DNA of 6,073 nucleotides, from positions 1 through 6,073 of the forward strand of contig PNND01000026.1 in assembly GCA_013824045.1 (NCBI GenBank), given 5' to 3'. Numbering within the stretch: position 1 is the stretch's first letter; each line of letters begins with the position of its first letter. The notes under the pieces were generated by a model. It searched no databases. It had not been told where the DNA came from and saw only the letters and a list, made by a program, of their open reading frames with translations. Position numbers and translations under genes: made by a program. The DNA is from Rhodobacter sp. Lineage in GTDB: Bacteria > Pseudomonadota > Alphaproteobacteria > Rhodobacterales > Rhodobacteraceae. Below are positions 5,645 through 6,073 of the stretch, in pieces.

Positions 5645-6073
5645 ATGGCAACGCAAGTTCTGATGCCCGCGCTTTCTCCGACGATGGAGGAAGGCACGCT
5701 GGCTAAATGGCTGGTAAAGGAAGGCGACAAGGTCAAATCGGGCCAGATCATCGCCGAGATCGAAACCGACAAGGCGACGATGGAGCTTGAGGCCGTCGAT
5801 GAAGGCATCATCGGCAAGCTTCTGGTGGCCGAAGGAACGGCGGCCGTGAAGGTGAACACCCCCATCGCCGTGCTGGTGGAAGAAGGCGAATCTGCGGATG
5901 CCGCCCCTGTCCCGGCTGCCGCAAAGACCGCCCCGGTTGCCGCCGCCGCAGCCCCGGTGGCCGCGCAAGCCGCAGCCCCGGCCCCAGTGGCCGCCGCAGG
6001 CTGGCCCCATTCCGACCTGCCCGAAGGCGTGCCCACCAAAACCATGACAGTGCGGGAAGCCCTGCGCGAAGCT
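5645..6073 (+). CDS. pdhB: Pyruvate dehydrogenase E1 component, beta subunit, with N-terminal lipoyl domain (5' part only)
   Basis: The visible 143 residues run off the window end without a stop. Residues 1-78 are a biotinyl/lipoyl-carrier domain: TQVLMPALSPTMEEGTLAKW, then ETDKATME with the lipoyl-accepting Lys43, and GIIGKLLVAEGT. An Ala/Pro-rich flexible linker follows (about 84-118). From about 121 the sequence SDLPEGVPTKTMTVREALREA is the start of the E1-beta transketolase-like domain, which is why I call E1 beta rather than E2. A lipoyl domain on E1 beta is known in some alphaproteobacteria (for example Sinorhizobium and Zymomonas) and gives the complex extra swinging arms. The start has a strong AGGGGGG site 9-15 bases upstream and lies 14 bases after the pdhA stop, so the two genes form one operon. 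E2 and E3 genes probably follow outside the window. Confidence 0.9.
   Translation, partial: MATQVLMPALSPTMEEGTLAKWLVKEGDKVKSGQIIAEIETDKATMELEAVDEGIIGKLLVAEGTAAVKVNTPIAVLVEEGESADAAPVPAAAKTAPVAAAAAPVAAQAAAPAPVAAAGWPHSDLPEGVPTKTMTVREALREA

Noticed and set aside
4818..5651. Minus-strand open frame of 277 codons opposite pdhA
   Set aside because: A mirror of pdhA codon bias; His/Gly/Val-rich with no domain.
5900..6000. GC-rich imperfect repeats of Ala/Pro codons in pdhB
   Set aside because: They are explained by the low-complexity linker between the lipoyl and E1-beta domains, not by a mobile repeat.

Overview
The window looks like chromosomal DNA from a GC-rich alphaproteobacterium, most likely of the Rhodobacterales (Rhodobacter/Paracoccus/Roseobacter type). 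The reasons are the strong G/C bias at third codon positions, the AGGAGG-type ribosome sites, the E1-alpha protein of about 329 residues, and an E1-beta protein that carries its own lipoyl domain. This is core metabolic sequence: I see no transposase, phage gene, CRISPR array, tRNA or rRNA.

Layout. The 3' end of a 4-coumarate-CoA-ligase-like acyl-CoA synthetase (1-494, +) converges on a two-gene cyclophilin operon (1651 down to 541, -), with a bidirectional terminator hairpin between them. The first cyclophilin of the operon is cytoplasmic. The second overlaps its end by 11 bases and carries an export signal. Diverging from that operon are phosphoglycerate kinase (pgk, about 1788-2990, +), class I fructose-bisphosphate aldolase (3110-4003, +), the FtsB/DivIC-family division protein (4165-4467, +), pyruvate dehydrogenase E1 alpha (pdhA, 4642-5630, +) and the N-terminal part of E1 beta with its lipoyl domain (pdhB, 5645 to the window end, +). 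The gaps before fda, ftsB and pdhA are 119, 161 and 174 bases. They hold inverted repeats, one convincing intrinsic terminator (4532-4560) and a plausible sigma70-type promoter for the pdh operon (4562-4591).

How the genes work together. Aldolase and Pgk act in glycolysis/gluconeogenesis (and possibly the Calvin cycle). The pdh genes convert pyruvate to acetyl-CoA. FtsB sits between these carbon genes but is a divisome protein.

The most important anomaly is in pdhA. The well-supported start (ATG 4642 with a strong Shine-Dalgarno site) is in a different frame from the rest of the gene, and one base appears to be missing around 4749-4752. As written, the message encodes a 41-residue truncated peptide; adding one base restores a normal 329-residue E1 alpha. 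This is either a sequencing or assembly error or a real mutation. I found no evidence of a previously undescribed system. The other points of interest are RNA-structure candidates in the intergenic gaps.
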